64,000 bases of DNA from Ailurus styani (GCA_002007465.1 LNAC01000733.1:39010-103009); one strand, 5' to 3'. Counted from the first letter of the stretch, positions 22,310 to 34,097 are shown. Numbers and translations are program-made. The notes: generated from the sequence alone by a model not told the origin.

Positions 22310-22560
22310 AGGGGGAAAAAAATAGAAAGAAGGAAAGGCGAAAGGAAGGAAGAGAAGTGTGAATGAATGAATTAAAACACAAATGAATATAATGTGAGTA
22401 ACTGGGGCATTTGGGCAAAGGGCTTGTGAGAGTTCTTCGTTCTATTCTTTTTTTTTTTTAATTTATTTTTCAAGAAATTTGTCCGTTTCCTCTCTGTTCT
22501 ATTCTTTGAACACTTTGTGAAGTCAGAAATTATCAAAATAAGACATTACATAACTAATTA
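22310..22560 (+). repeat. Old LINE-like 3' end, interrupted by a 45-bp insert
   Basis: gggcaaagggcttgtgagag and agttcttcgttctattc followed after the insert by tttgtgaagtcagaaattat resemble a LINE-type 3' terminal sequence. A purine-rich patch lies at 22320-22360. Confidence 0.4.
22451..22495 (-). mobile_element. Tiny retroinsert with T-run and 12-bp target-site duplication
   Basis: 45 bases starting with a T-run (a poly(A) tail when read on the minus strand) are flanked by exact copies of gttctattcttt at 22439-22450 and 22496-22507. The minus-strand body ggaaacggacaaatttcttg resembles an L1 ORF2 stretch, so it may be an extremely truncated L1 insertion. Confidence 0.6.
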
Positions 22561-22721
22561 ACAGCCTTCAATTCATAAGATAGACAAAAATGATTTAGCA
22601 TGTATCACCAGTCCCGACCAATGAGGACAGCTGATAGTTGGAAAGTTCTGGTTAATTCAAATCTGTGAGCATTCACACAAACTTATTTGTTCTTTTGTTT
22701 GTTTTTTGGAGGTTTGGGGGT

Positions 22722-22925
22722 TTTAAATATTTTATTTATTTACTTGAGAGAGAAAGAGTGAGAGAGAGCATGATCTGGGGGTGGAGGGGAAGGGTAGAAG
22801 GAGAGGGAGAAACAGACTCCCCACCAAGCAGAGAGCCCGATGCGGGACTCGATCCCAGGACCCCAGGATCATGACCTGAGCCAAAGGCAGATGCTTAACC
22901 GACTGAGCCACCACCCAGGCACACC
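22722..22925 (-). mobile_element. CAN-SINE
   Basis: aatattttatttatttactt at left, gactcgatcccaggacccca and gactgagccaccacccaggc at right. Mid-age subtype. Confidence 0.93.
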
Positions 22926-22929
22926 CCAA

Positions 22930-23158
22930 GCTTATTCATATTTATTTAAAAAGTACTCACATAGTGCCAGGCCCTGTATCAAGTGCTTTAAAATATTAGT
23001 TCACTTAACAGTAGGATTTACTTCTATCCTGATACACTGATGAGGACTGTAAGGCATACAGAGAATAAGGGACTTGCCCAAGGTCACTCAGCTAGCAAGC
23101 AGCTAGCAGCTACGCCAGCATTCAAATCCAAGCCATCTGACACCAAGGCACCTACTGT
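22930..23158 (-). repeat. MIR SINE
   Basis: gtgccaggccctgtatcaag, gggacttgcccaaggtcact and cagcattcaaatccaagcc in antisense MIR order. Confidence 0.85.
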
Positions 23159-25684
23159 TTCAGTTCCGGTAAAATTATTTCCAAAAAGAATTAGTCCCTC
23201 TTCATGTTTTGGTAAATAGACTGAAAATAAATCTATCTGTCTATGGGAATTCAAGACACTGATCAGCATCCTAAAGATGTGAATTCTGTTTGTGGAAAAA
23301 TGCATCCAGGCAATTTGACGGAATTTGCAAGCAGATCGGAGCTTGGAGCCGAGGCGGTTTTACATTAACCCCTAAATAATTTTTGCTTCGTCTCTGAAAA
23401 GCTGGTGAAAAACCATGATTCAGAATTGCTTTTAGGGTTCTGATTTGCTGCAGATTTATTAAAGGCTTATGTCATTTTCCAAATTAAGACCAAACATGCA
23501 AGAATTCTAAAGTCCTTGAGTGCTTAAGCTGCCATTTTTCAAACAGATGGGAAACAACCACACTTCAGAGTAGAACTTCTCTAAAACATTTCAGAGAAAA
23601 TCTACCAGAGCCAGAACATAACACACAAGGGCCAAATTACTTTTGTCGACTTCAATGAAGGAATTCAGCATTGAAACAAAACAAAACAAAACAAAAAGTG
23701 GATCTTTGTGCATTCACTCAAACTCATTTCTTGACAAACTCTAATAGGAAAACCTTTCTGCAACAACACAACACGGAAGATTCTCCCTTAATCACAAAGC
23801 AAAGGGTCCCCGAACTACTAAACAGCACTGCCCTTTCCTGCGTGCCCACTAGCTGGGGAAGTTTCCAGGTTCTACCCTAGGTCACCTCCAGAGTGGGCCC
23901 ATTTGAATAATGAGCTATTTCCAGACTCGCCATCAGTCCAACTGAACTCCCAGAGTGGGTTCTACTGGGATGGCCTGGAGACTCCAGGTCTCAGCCCCCC
24001 AGGGACCAGGGTGCAAGCTGGAATAATTCCTCCAGCTATTGATAGAAGACGTGACACCGTTAAAAGTTTGGACATTGTGGTAAATCATTTTACCACACTA
24101 ATTTCTACTCAATCAAGACCGAAGATGACGTAACTGAGAAATGTATCCTGAATTAGCAACCTGGCTTCAGGGAGTTAAAAAAAGAAAGGGGGGGAGCGGT
24201 TATGAGTGGAAACCAAGTGGAAAGATGATCCCCCTCAGTGATGTCTTGTCTGATAAACAAAGGAAATTTAGAAATAGAAGTTGCCGCATAAAATAATTCA
24301 TCATTTCTCCAGGCACAAATGAGAAAAGATGTTTCCATTTCCAGGTGCTTAAATAAAAAAGCCACATTGAATTGTCTTCTGGAAATTTTCAAACAGCTTT
24401 TCCATGAAAATATGTAAAACCACAGGTAACCCCTCTCTTGACAAATTTATTTCGAAACCAGTATTATGAGCTTCTTCCATTTAAGAGTGGGCTGATGAAC
24501 GTAATGTATTTAATAGGTTATCGACGCTTATGTGAATATATTTCAAACACTGATGCATGGCTGATGTCTCCCCTGGGTTATCTTTATAATTATCACATGA
24601 TGCATGGAATTACTTTGTAATTTAGAGTATGTTCAGCATCATATGTTAAAGCGGGCATGTTTTTCTGCCAAAATGTAGTACATGCATGTCATAAATTGCT
24701 TTTTTTATTGCTTGCTTAAAAACATCTATGAAGAATTTACCACTGAGCCATTTTACAACGTATTAAAGCACAGTGTAAATGAGCCATTAAAGACAATAAC
24801 TGCGTCTATTAAATATTGAAGAATTTTATGAATGGCATTTTAATCTCAAGTGTTACCAGTACCATCTCATCTACATTAGGTGGTAGGGAGTTCTTTAAAA
24901 AGGCTCTTCCAGTTGGAGATGATTTAAATAAATTAAATAGACATGCTGTGTTTTTATAAGGTTCGCACACTGTCATTTTAAGAACGGAGAAATTCCTTAA
25001 AACCACAGAACATCTTTATTTAAGTGCTGTGACACAATCCCTTCTAGTGGAATTATGGGCGAACGGTGCATTTTGTTAATGAAGAAAAACTCCAGCCTTC
25101 CAGTGACCATGAAAAGTACAAAAGCAATCATTGCTAAGTGATAACGGTTCATCGAGAGCCTGTGTACATAAAACAGAAAAAACAGACTGGCAAGTTATAT
25201 GAAATTAGACAAACTTACTGAATTCAGGGACACCCAGCATGACTCCACAGCTTGTTGTCCAAGTGAAATCGCCCAGGTCTGGGGCTGAACAAATGTGAAC
25301 GGTTCTTGGCAATTTAGCCATAAATCTCTCAAGGCCCAATTATCCTTACTGCAGAGAGGGTTTATTTCTTTTAATTAGCCCAGTTTTTAATTGGAAATTT
25401 TCCTCTCATTTCTCATTTTTCAAATAATCAAAACAGAGTGTCCAAGGATTTTAACATAATAAATAACATAAGAATATTTTGAAGGCTGCCCGCAAGTTGC
25501 CAGGCACTCGTATTTTTACCTAAAAAGTTTTTATGTGACGTGATCGAACTTCTACATAAAGAAGATCCATAAAGTAAGTTATACATAAATATCAGTAACA
25601 GTACTTCTACTACTTTAATCATTACGACTTTAGCTGGGGCATGGGGTTGGGGGGTGGGGTGGGGGGAGTCGGGGTCTGTTCACT
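23159..25684. other. Repeat-poor AT-rich intronic block
   Basis: Apart from a (caaaa)n run at 23673-23697 no interspersed repeat is recognised. Homeodomain-type TAATTA and related AT motifs recur. Small open frames have stops close by and no known product. Could include conserved noncoding elements, but conservation cannot be seen from one sequence. Confidence 0.4.
25643..25668 (+). other. G-quadruplex motif
   Basis: Four G-runs of four to six bases separated by one- or two-base loops: ggggttgggggg then tggggtgggggg. It lies alone in AT-rich sequence. On TAFA4 pre-mRNA the motif would be C-rich, so any G4 would form in the coding-sense-opposite DNA strand. Confidence 0.8.
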
Positions 25685-25812
25685 TAGATCCAGAATCTAA
25701 ACCTCTTGACAGGAGGGATGATATCTTATTTCTCTTCTACCCTAATCTCTAACATAACGCCCTGCACATCACAGGTGTTACACATGCTTGGTTAAATAAA
25801 TGAATAAATGGA
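25685..25812 (+). repeat. L2 LINE 3' end
   Basis: ggagggatgatatcttattt, cataacgccctgcacatcac and gttaaataaatgaataaatg match the L2 terminal region. Confidence 0.6.
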
Positions 25813-26750
25813 AGTCTTTTGTTTCACTCCCGCATGAATTGTCACTTCATTTCTAGGACCCTAAATTCCTCACCTGTGAACTAATATAGTTCAACTAGAA
25901 AACCGCCAAGGTGGCTTCCAGCTGTAATAATGACCCATAGAGCATTTTAGGAAAAACACAGTTTGATTCGGCTATCGATAACATACAGCTCGTGGACATA
26001 CATACACAGCGAATTCAGCTGTGACAGGATTACATAGCAAGGCAACACCCACTGCAGACAATATTGGCCATTTTAATCTATTAGTGGGATAAATGCTTCT
26101 TAAGAGCTTAATCTAAACCTTTATTAAATTTCAACCTGAAAATCATCTTTTGTTTGGCAACAGTGCCCTCCTCTGGCCAAAAAAGGAAGTCTGTTGACAG
26201 TGCTAACGTTAACTGATCTGTTTTTGTTAGAGAACGTTTTAATTTTTTAATAAAACCATATTTACAAACAGAAAGTAAGCTATCCTTAAATAAACATAAG
26301 ATATAGAATAATTTAGATAACCATATCACACTAAATGACATCACAAAAACAGTTAAAATATACCAACAGCTTCTAGATGAAATGGTATTATTCATATGAA
26401 ATACTACATAGAGTACACACAAGACCATATTGGGATTTCGTATTTGTTGCTTCTCCCTGTTACTTCTACAACCCAAGTCAATGTTACAATCTATCAAAGG
26501 TCCCCAGGCTATTTAAAAATGCTCAAAGTACCCAGACTGAATATACCAAAAGCCTACTAGGTTCTGGCTTAGACCAGGACATGCTGAGGGGAAATAAAGA
26601 ATAAGACTGATTCCTGTTCATCCATAAGTGATCATCTAATTGGAAAAGACAGACACGCATAGGGCAACCAAGACAGCAGGTCATTGATATTTGGTATTGT
26701 GTTTCAAGATAATAAAAATTTAAAACTAAAAATGTCAAGAAAAGCAAGAT
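25813..26750. other. AT-rich unique intronic sequence
   Basis: No recognised repeat. Minus-strand frame 26108-26497 (129 aa) has no known domain. Confidence 0.4.
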
Positions 26751-27117
26751 GGGGGGGACTTCTGTAATCCAGGAAAGCTTTCTAGAAGAGGCAACAATAC
26801 AGACCAAAGAATGGATAAAGGAATATTTGGAGAAAGGAGTAAAGAGGTGTTTGGGGATTGTAAAATTTGGGGTTTTGTTTCTGTTGATGAGGGAAGTTCT
26901 GTATGCACATGTGGGTTTGTCTTACTTTGCTCTGATCTGAGATGGTGGAGAAGCGGGAAGGGCCACTGAAGGAAACCACAGAACTCAGGGAAATGGGGAA
27001 AGGAGAGGAGGCAGGTAAGGGGGGCTGACCATACGTGGAAGTCCTACAGAAAAGCTGGACACAATCTTCTCTGTTGTCTCCATGTTCATGGGTCACCTCT
27101 GCAGAATTCCTTCGAGC

Positions 27118-28110
27118 AAGTATTTTTTGATCAACTCTCCTGCACCAGACCCTGTGTCGGGTGCTGAGCACAGAGGATGGATAAGGTCCTGAGTGACCCC
27201 GAGCTTGTGTTCCAGCACAGGGAGACAAACAGGTAAACGAGCGTGAATAAGAGAACTGTGGGTTAAGATAAGTGTAACCAAGAAAACAAAAATGAAGAGT
27301 ATAACAGAGACTTGCTGGTCTTGCAGGACAAGAAGCTTCCTGGACTGGGTGCTCAGGGAGGGCCTGCCTACGAAGGTGACACTGACACAAGGGTGAATGA
27401 CAAAATGTGGACTTCTGGGGGAAGGAGATCCCAGGGAGAGAAACAACACGGGCCTGTAGGAACCACAAGCCAAATGAAGCCTGGTAGAGTCAGGAGCAAA
27501 GAGACATTCGGAGCAGACGAGGGTCAGGGGGGTGGGGGGGGACCGGAAGCTAGGGGAGCGAGGGGTACGAGATGATGTCAGAGAGGTCCCGGAGGCAGAG
27601 GACGAGAGAGCTTGCAAATCATAGGGTGGAGATGGGATTTGATTCCAGGTGTGCTGTGAGAGTTTTAAACAGGACAGAAATTGAAAATGGGTTAGATTTT
27701 CAAAAGTGCCCTCCAGTGTGCCTGGGTGGAGTCAGTTAAGTGTCTGTCTTTGGCTCAGGTCATTATCCCAGGGTCCTGGGATCCAGCCCTACATAGCGTT
27801 CCTTGCTCAGCAGGAAACCTGCTTCCCCTCTCCCTCTGCCTGCTGCTCCCCCTGCTTGTGCTCTCGCTCTCTCTGTCAAATAAATAAATAACATCTTAAA
27901 AAAAAAAAAAGTGCCCTCCAGCTGCTGGATGAAGAATGCACTCTGAGGGGCAGATGCTGAGAGACTACTGCAGAAGTCCAAGCAAGACATAGTGATGGCT
28001 TGAGGCAGGATGGTGATAAAAGAGCCAAAGAAAAACTCATGTTCCAAAGCCTAAAACAATGCTTGTGCATAACAGTTTCCTAATAAGTGCTGATGAATGA
28101 ATGAGCGAGT
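27118..28110 (+). repeat. Ancient L2-like repeat, split by a SINE
   Basis: Starts with cctgtgtcgggtgctgagca and gcttgtgttccagcacaggg; passes through gatgatgtcagagaggtccc and gggatttgattccaggtgtg; resumes after the SINE with ctgctggatgaagaatgcac and tactgcagaagtccaagcaa; and ends near gctgatgaatgaatgag. The order follows a well-known ancient mammalian repeat usually filed with L2. Large overlapping minus-strand frames (228 and 174 aa) are antisense shadows. Confidence 0.6.
27717..27906 (+). mobile_element. CAN-SINE with perfect 15-bp target-site duplication
   Basis: gtgcctgggtggagtcagtt head (short deletion), CT-rich domain, caaataaataaataacatc and A tail. Flanked by aaaagtgccctccag at 27702-27716 and 27907-27921. 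Confidence 0.97.
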
Positions 28111-29404
28111 GCCTAAGTAAGCGAGTAGGTAAAACTCCCCTTTTCCCTTCATTAATCCTCTCAAGGGCTGGCATCTATCTTACCAGTAAGTGCAACAAAA
28201 TGACTAACTGCCCCATCTATGCCCTCAAGAGAAGTAAAACTAGTAAAACATTTTATCAACTGCTTGTTTAGTGCACACTGAGGTCTCAAACTAGAAGTAT
28301 ATGAGAATGAATTTAGACTTGAAACTAATGTAACATTGTGTGGCAAGTACACTGGAATTAAAGAGAGAGAGAGAATAAATTTGGCCAGCTATCTTCAAGA
28401 GCAGAGCACCAATGAGACCAGACTGCTTTAAGATCTCTTCTTACATACATCACTGGGTTATCTCTGACGCTCCGTGTGAGGGAAAACTAATGAACCAGCT
28501 TGCAAGGTCCAAGCCTCAGGTCTTGGCACCAAGAAAGGTAGTTTTTATGTTACAGATGTTGCACATCGTAGATGTTGCACATCCTAGATTCAATTATATT
28601 TCACTCTTCACTTTAGCTACTAGGAAGCTCAGAGGCAAATTTATTGTCTGCCTTCAGTAAGTGAACAGAACTTTTCACCATGTGCTTTGTATACTAAACT
28701 TATCCTTAGTTTGGTCTATGTTCCTTCTATCTTTCATTTCACTGAATATTTTTAAAGGCTTTTTCAAGTCGGCTTTGATGGGGACAAATACATGAATATA
28801 TTCACAAGACGACCTTATCTAATATCTTTTAACAGATCTGAAGTTCAATTTGTTCTATCTCTTCATCCACTTCCCTTTTGTCTACTCATTCTACTCACCA
28901 CACCAAAACTCAAAATTCCCACCTTGACACAGCCACCTAAGGGTAAAAGCATTATTTTTAAATAAAATGAAAAATGTTACCTAGACTACACAACACAGGA
29001 ATTAACAGGCAATGAATCACATTAGGATTCATGAATGGGTTCCCTGGTAGGTAACAGGGTAGGAGGGAAAGGGTCAAAGGACCAGTAGGGTTTAGTTTCT
29101 GTAAGGAACAAAATCTATTGCATACAACATAGGGAAGCAAGTGGCGAGGGGACCAGGAAGCAGACGAGGGGCAAAGGGATGGGATTGGAAGGGACTCCAA
29201 GGATACACACTTTACAACTTGAACAGAGCTCAGTCCTGGCTCACAGTGATTGAAACCAGTCATATCTTCTGAAATTAAGATCCTGATATGTATGATCCGA
29301 GAATCCAGAAAAACGTTCATGAGCACTAGAAAACAGTAGAAAGCCATACCTGATTGTCTTAGATCTTAAGTCAAGAGAAGAGAATCAAAGAAACTGATCG
29401 CGTG
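28111..29404. other. Unique intronic sequence
   Basis: No repeat or exon recognised; a (GA)n patch at 28363-28374. The minus 129-aa frame at 28958-29347 is unrecognised. Confidence 0.45.
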
Positions 29405-29815
29405 GTAATACTTTACCGGATGGGCACTCAGGGCCCAACACGGGACTCGTTAGTTCATTTCTCGTCTCATTTAATCCTCGAGATAATCTGATGAGGCTAT
29501 TTTTTTTGTCAACCTTTTTTTTTTAAGATTTTATTTATTTGTTAGAGAGGGAGAGAGAGCACAAGCAGAGGGAGCGGCAGGCAGAAGGAGAGGGAGAAGC
29601 AAGCTCCCCACCTAGCAGGGAACCCGATTCAGAACTCGATCCCAGGACCCCAGGATCTCAGGACCTGAACCGAAGGCAGATGCTTAACCGACTGAGTCAC
29701 TCAGGCATCCCTTTGTCAACTTTAATTTAACAGGGGAGAAAGCAAGTCATTTCGCTTACTTACCCAAAACAAGTAAGAGGTGGACTCAGGATTCCGAACT
29801 GGGCTCGGAGATTCC
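29405..29815 (-). repeat. MIR SINE split by a CAN-SINE
   Basis: Left part tttctcgtctcatttaatcc and ataatctgatgaggctattt; right part aacaggggagaaagcaagtc and agaggtggactcaggattcc. Together they form one antisense MIR. Confidence 0.7.
29514..29711 (-). mobile_element. CAN-SINE inside the MIR
   Basis: T-run with aagattttatttatttgtta at left, cgactgagtcactcaggcat at right. Direct repeats tttgtcaac at 29505-29513 and 29712-29720. Confidence 0.95.
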
Positions 29816-30124
29816 ACCCTCTGGGAGGAAAGGGGAGTTTAAAATAGAAGAAAGGGGTGGGGGGGGAAGCCTGGAAAACCCAAAGAGGGAGCTAGAGATA
29901 GTACATGCTCAGTCAAGACTAAAGGCCGGGGTCTGTGCAACACAGAAAATCCCACTCAGAGCGTCTTGCAGTCGGAGGAGGAAGTTGTTGAGTGGGATGG
30001 AGTCTTCCTGACGACCGGCCATCGTTGAAGTAGGACGACATCACATAGATTCCAGCCACGTATCTATTGTTTCACGTGTAAACGTTATGAAATACCTTTC
30101 ATAATACTTCAGAAATAACCTGAA

Positions 30125-30330
30125 AACGTTATGAAATATCAAATATTTCTAATGAAAGCTTGCCATCGGGTTGAGATGAGTTCTAAGTGTAAAAACCACA
30201 TCGCATCTGAAAGACTTAGTACAAAAGAAAGAATCACCTCATTAATAATTGTAAATATTAATTACACTTGGAAGTGACAGAAGTTTAGATAGGGGGTTAA
30301 ATAAAATTTTGGAAAGTGAAAAACAAAATC
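30125..30330. repeat. Fragment of the 'gcacttgaaatgtggc' family repeat
   Basis: gaaagacttagtacaaaaga and cctcattaataattgtaaat match the internal AT-rich part of the element seen at 4995-5172. Confidence 0.5.
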
Positions 30331-31049
30331 CAGGATTACACGTATAACCACAAGTGCTATCCACAGACAACAATACACTCTGGATTATTTTTTTCTTCAT
30401 TTGGAAAGACCCTTCGGTGTTCACAACACTTTATCTTAAACTCCCCCTATGATTTGATATCATTGACTCAGATAAAGGCTGGTGAGGCCATTCCTCTTAT
30501 TCAAGACCAAAAAACACAAAACAAAACAAAAATCCAGCCTACATTTATAACGCACTACAACCAGACACTGAGTTTTAATAAATTTCTAGGCCTAGTCCAC
30601 ATTTTCGCACAAGAATTCACTAATCATGCTTCATTTGGGCAGGAGGGAAACATTCTGACAGCAATTATGCCCATATAAGGAAATAAAAGGAAATCGTGGC
30701 GTCATGATCCCATAATTCCAACACATAAGAGGAGACTTGAGGAGACTTCTAAAGCAAAAAAACACAGGAAGCTAGGGAAAATAACCTCTCTTTCTAGTCC
30801 TAAGTTTATGCCCTCAAAGTAAAAAATGCACTATTCATCCCCAGGAGGAAGAAATGCATATAAAAAGTAAGATTATCATAATCTGCTGCATAAAATAAAA
30901 ATACACAAAATGCAGATTTATCTTTGTGACTGACAGGACCTTTAAACATTAATTAAAATAACATCACCTGAAAACCCATCAATTGTAATCAATTCCAAAA
31001 CACCTTTGTAAACAAGGGGGCCAGAGGGAACAGAAACAAGGAAATTCCA
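30331..31049. other. Unique AT-rich intronic sequence
   Basis: A short (acaaa) patch at 30515-30530. No exon recognised. Confidence 0.45.
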
Positions 31050-31430
31050 ATACAATCCAGTCTTTCATAGCCTTCCTGCCTCAGGGCCTTTGCCCATGTC
31101 ATTTCTTTGGTTCAGAGCCTCGTCTTTCTCCACCTCGTTAATTCCTGCTCAATCTTCATTTCTCAGGACAGCCACCACCTCCTGGGAGAGGCACTTTCCT
31201 AACTACTAAATAAAATCCCTAAATTTTAGCCTTTTCTTCTTGATTACTCAGGATTGCATTGCTATACTCACTTGGGTCTCCCCCATAAGACCTGAAGCTC
31301 ATGAAAGCAAGAATAGGAGTCTTCTCGTAGCACTGCATCTCATCTCCAGCCCTTGGTACTGGACCTGACAGGTACCAAGCATTCAATAAATATTTGTTGA
31401 ATCAATAAATGAATCTGAAAACCTAACCTG
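31050..31430 (+). repeat. L2 LINE 3' end
   Basis: ccttcctgcctcagggcctt, ccaccacctcctgggagagg, cctgaagctcatgaaagcaa and ttcaataaatatttgttgaa form a clear L2 3' terminus. Confidence 0.9.
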
Positions 31431-32024
31431 AAGTAAAATATCCAATCCCCTCTCCTTAACAAATTCAGGTTTTCAGTCACTGTATTCATCCTGTGGCAAA
31501 ATTTTTAACTATAGACAATTTCTTAGGTGTGGACCCAACTCAGAACTGTGGCTTTCCCTAAGAACATCCCAGTCCCCAACCAAACCTCTTAAGAGACACG
31601 GGCAGTATCCTTTGTTATGTGTTTCAGCCACCCGTGGCTAAAATTCAAGCCACACCAAGTGAAGTTTCTTCTTCCTGGATCTGAGAATTGAGACTGGGAG
31701 ACAGCCAGTCTCCTAGTCATTTAGGCATAAGCTCTTGAAAGAGAGAGACACAAATTTGGGAGCTGTGGGTTGGCCATCTCTCTCTCTGTACACATAGGGG
31801 CACAAAAAAAGCCAGTCCGCACAGAGACAAGATTGACACAGCTGTCCAAAGAGCAGAAATGAGACAGAAGGACATAGTTCAGGTCCCAGAAGTTTGTTTT
31901 ATTTTTAGCCTTTCCTTGGCCTGCCTTCAACCCTTCCCTTGTGTTCCATAAGAATTCCTAAAAGTTGTTTTTTTTTTTTTATAATGATTTTCACCTTTGA
32001 CCTAGCTAGAGTGAGTTTTTAGTT
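31431..32024. other. Unique intronic sequence
   Basis: T-run at 31967-31980. Nothing else recognised. Confidence 0.45.
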
Positions 32025-32150
32025 GAATCCAAATAGAATTACCCCCATTTCCTGGATGGGTACATTGAGACCCCAGAAATTACCTTCCCAATGTTACAAA
32101 GCTAATTGGTGGTTCCACTGGGTTTCATACCCCAGCCTACCCACAAAAGA
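32025..32150 (-). repeat. MIR SINE fragment
   Basis: acccccatttcctggatggg, gtacattgagaccccagaaa and acaaagctaattggtggttc in antisense MIR order. Confidence 0.65.
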
Positions 32151-32169
32151 ACAACTCTGTCTGCCCTGT

Positions 32170-32565
32170 CCAGCTGGGAGCTCCTAGCCATGTGGGCCAT
32201 TAAATGTGAATTAACGTCCATGAAATAAAACTTTACTTTTTAAATTAGTATAGTTTTATTTTTTAATTTTTTAATTTTTAATTTTTATTATGTTCAACTA
32301 CCTAGCATATAGTACATCATTTGTTTTTGATATAGTGTTCAGTGATTCGTTCATCGAGTATAACGCCCCGTGCTCATCGGAACACTGCCCTCCACACCAG
32401 CTACCCCATCCCCTACCGCCTAAAACTTTAAATCGAGTTCATCAGTGGGACGAGGCACATTTCCACTGCTCAACAGCTCCATGTGGCTAATGGTACATTA
32501 AAGAGCACAGCTGCAGAACATCTCGATCACTCCAGAAAGTTCCATTGCACAGCACTGGCTCCATG
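32170..32565. repeat. 'gccatgtggc' family repeat with an L1 3'UTR insert
   Basis: Outer parts (gccatgtgggccattaaatg; ctccatgtggctaatggtac; ccattgcacagcactgg) belong to the same family as 4995-5172. The middle, about 32255-32415, is a minus-strand carnivore L1 3'UTR with catatagtacatcatttgtt and cccgtgctcatcggaacac. Confidence 0.55.
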
Positions 32566-32685
32566 AAGGGTCCCCTTCATTTGAAAACTCTAAAATGAAC
32601 TGCAGCAACAGGAAACAGCAACTCAAAAGAAATAACCCACACAGGAAGAAAAATCTGACAAAAATCTGTCCATAATATCCTCACA

Positions 32686-32899
32686 GGGAGCTGCCTAGGG
32701 AGGGGAGTGCAGTCAGTTGGGTGTCTGGCTCTTGGTTTCACCTCAGGTCATGATCTCAGAGCCCTGAGATTGAGACCCAAGTCAGGCTCTGCACTTGGTG
32801 TGGGTCTGCCTGGGATTCTCTCTCCCTCTCCTTCTGTCCCTCTTGCTCATGTTCTCTCTCTCTCTCTCTCAAATAAATAAATAAATCTTTAAATAAAAT
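32686..32899 (+). mobile_element. CAN-SINE, diverged head
   Basis: gggagctgcctagggagggg head, then tctggctcttggtttcacct and caaataaataaataaatctt tail. Imperfect duplications ataatatcctcacag and ataaattatcctcag flank it. Confidence 0.88.
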
Positions 32900-32977
32900 A
32901 ATATAAATTATCCTCAGATGGATAAGAGGGTCTGTAACCAAGAAACAAATTCAGGGTGTTATTTAAAGAAGAAAAGA

Positions 32978-33092
32978 GGGGATACCTGGCTGGCTCAGTC
33001 CGAAGAACACAGGACTTTTGATCTCAGGGTTGTGAGTTCAAGCCCCACTTAGGGTGTGGAAATTACTTAAATAAATAAATGTTTTTTAAAAA
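32978..33092 (+). mobile_element. Short CAN-SINE variant
   Basis: ggggatacctggctggctca head, gggttgtgagttcaagcccc and an AT tail with ttaaataaataaatg. It lacks the CT-rich middle domain, so it is about half the usual length. Confidence 0.85.
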
Positions 33093-33102
33093 GAGAGGGA
33101 GA

Positions 33103-33291
33103 GGGTTCCTGGGTGGCTCAGTTGGTTAAGCATCTGCCTTCAGCTCAGGTCATGACCTCAGGGTCCTGGGATTGAGTCCCACACTGGGCTCCCTCCTCAG
33201 TGGGGAGCCTGCTTCTCCCTCTCCCTCTGCTGTTCCCCCTGCTTGTGCTCTCTCACTCTCTCTCTGTCAAATACATCAATTTTTTAAAAAA
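33103..33291 (+). mobile_element. CAN-SINE
   Basis: gggttcctgggtggctcagt head, catctgccttcagctcaggt and a tail with caaatacatcaatt. Followed by (GA)n. Confidence 0.94.
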
Positions 33292-33716
33292 GAAGAGAGA
33301 GAGAGAGAAAGAAGAAATATTCAGGAGACAGACAAGAAAACCAATAGAAGGAAGATGAGGAAATTTGCCAAAAAGTAAAACAAAAAGACGAACAGATGGG
33401 AGCGAGGAGAGAAACATAGGGAACTTAGAGGGTCAGGCAAGGAATTCCAGGACCCCGGTATTTCAAAAGAGTTCTGCTAAGAAGAGAGACAGAGAAGATG
33501 CAAGGGAGAGAATCATCAAAGAAAAAATTTTTATTCCTGGAAAAGAAGGACATAAGTTTCCAGATTGAAAGGGTTGAGTCCCCAGAATAATAGTTGAAAA
33601 CAGACACACACCAGAACATGGAGACAAACAAGACCTTTAAAGGTTCCAGAAAGATAAAACAGGTCAAATGCAAAGGATTCAGCTCCCAAAAAATTTACTG
33701 CTCAAGCACACCTTCT
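33292..33716. other. Purine-rich unique intronic sequence
   Basis: agagagagagagaaagaaga patch then A/G-rich sequence. No exon recognised. Confidence 0.45.
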
Positions 33717-33732
33717 AAGAAAGCAAATGGAG

Positions 33733-33930
33733 GGCGCCTGGGTGGCTCAGTGGGTTAAAGCCTCTGCTTTCGGCTCAGGTCATGATCTCAGGGTCCTGGG
33801 ATCGAGGCCCACATCGGGCTCTCTGCTCGGCAGGGAGCCTGCTTCCTCCTCTCCTTGTCTCTCTGCCTGCCTCTGCCTCTCTGCCTACTTGTAATCTCTC
33901 TCTCTCTGTGTCAAATAAATAAATAAAATC

Positions 33931-33959
<29 letters not shown>
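33733..33959 (+). mobile_element. CAN-SINE with perfect 16-bp target-site duplication
   Basis: ggcgcctgggtggctcagtg head, young 'gggttaaagcctctgc', and a long A tail of about 29 bases. aagaaagcaaatggag occurs at 33717-33732 and 33960-33975. The long pure A-run suggests recent insertion. Confidence 0.98.
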
Positions 33960-33962
<3 letters not shown>

Positions 33963-34097
33963 AAAGCAAATGGAGGGGGTGCTCCACCAAAATCAAGGAA
34001 TAAGCTAATAAGAAAGTCTTCCTATGTGGGATGTAGGAAACATGATCTCCAACACAAGTGTCCAGGAGAATGCAAGCCGGGTTTTGTTTTGGTTTGG

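Noticed and set aside
26782..27617. Minus-strand frames of 228 and 174 aa
   Set aside because: They overlap each other in different frames and run antisense through an ancient L2-like repeat; composition is Ser/Pro-rich and no family is recognised.
33733..33810. tRNA gene (tRNA-Lys-like heads of SINEs)
   Set aside because: The tRNA-like parts are SINE heads with diverged arms, attached to CT-rich domains and A tails, and repeated across the window.
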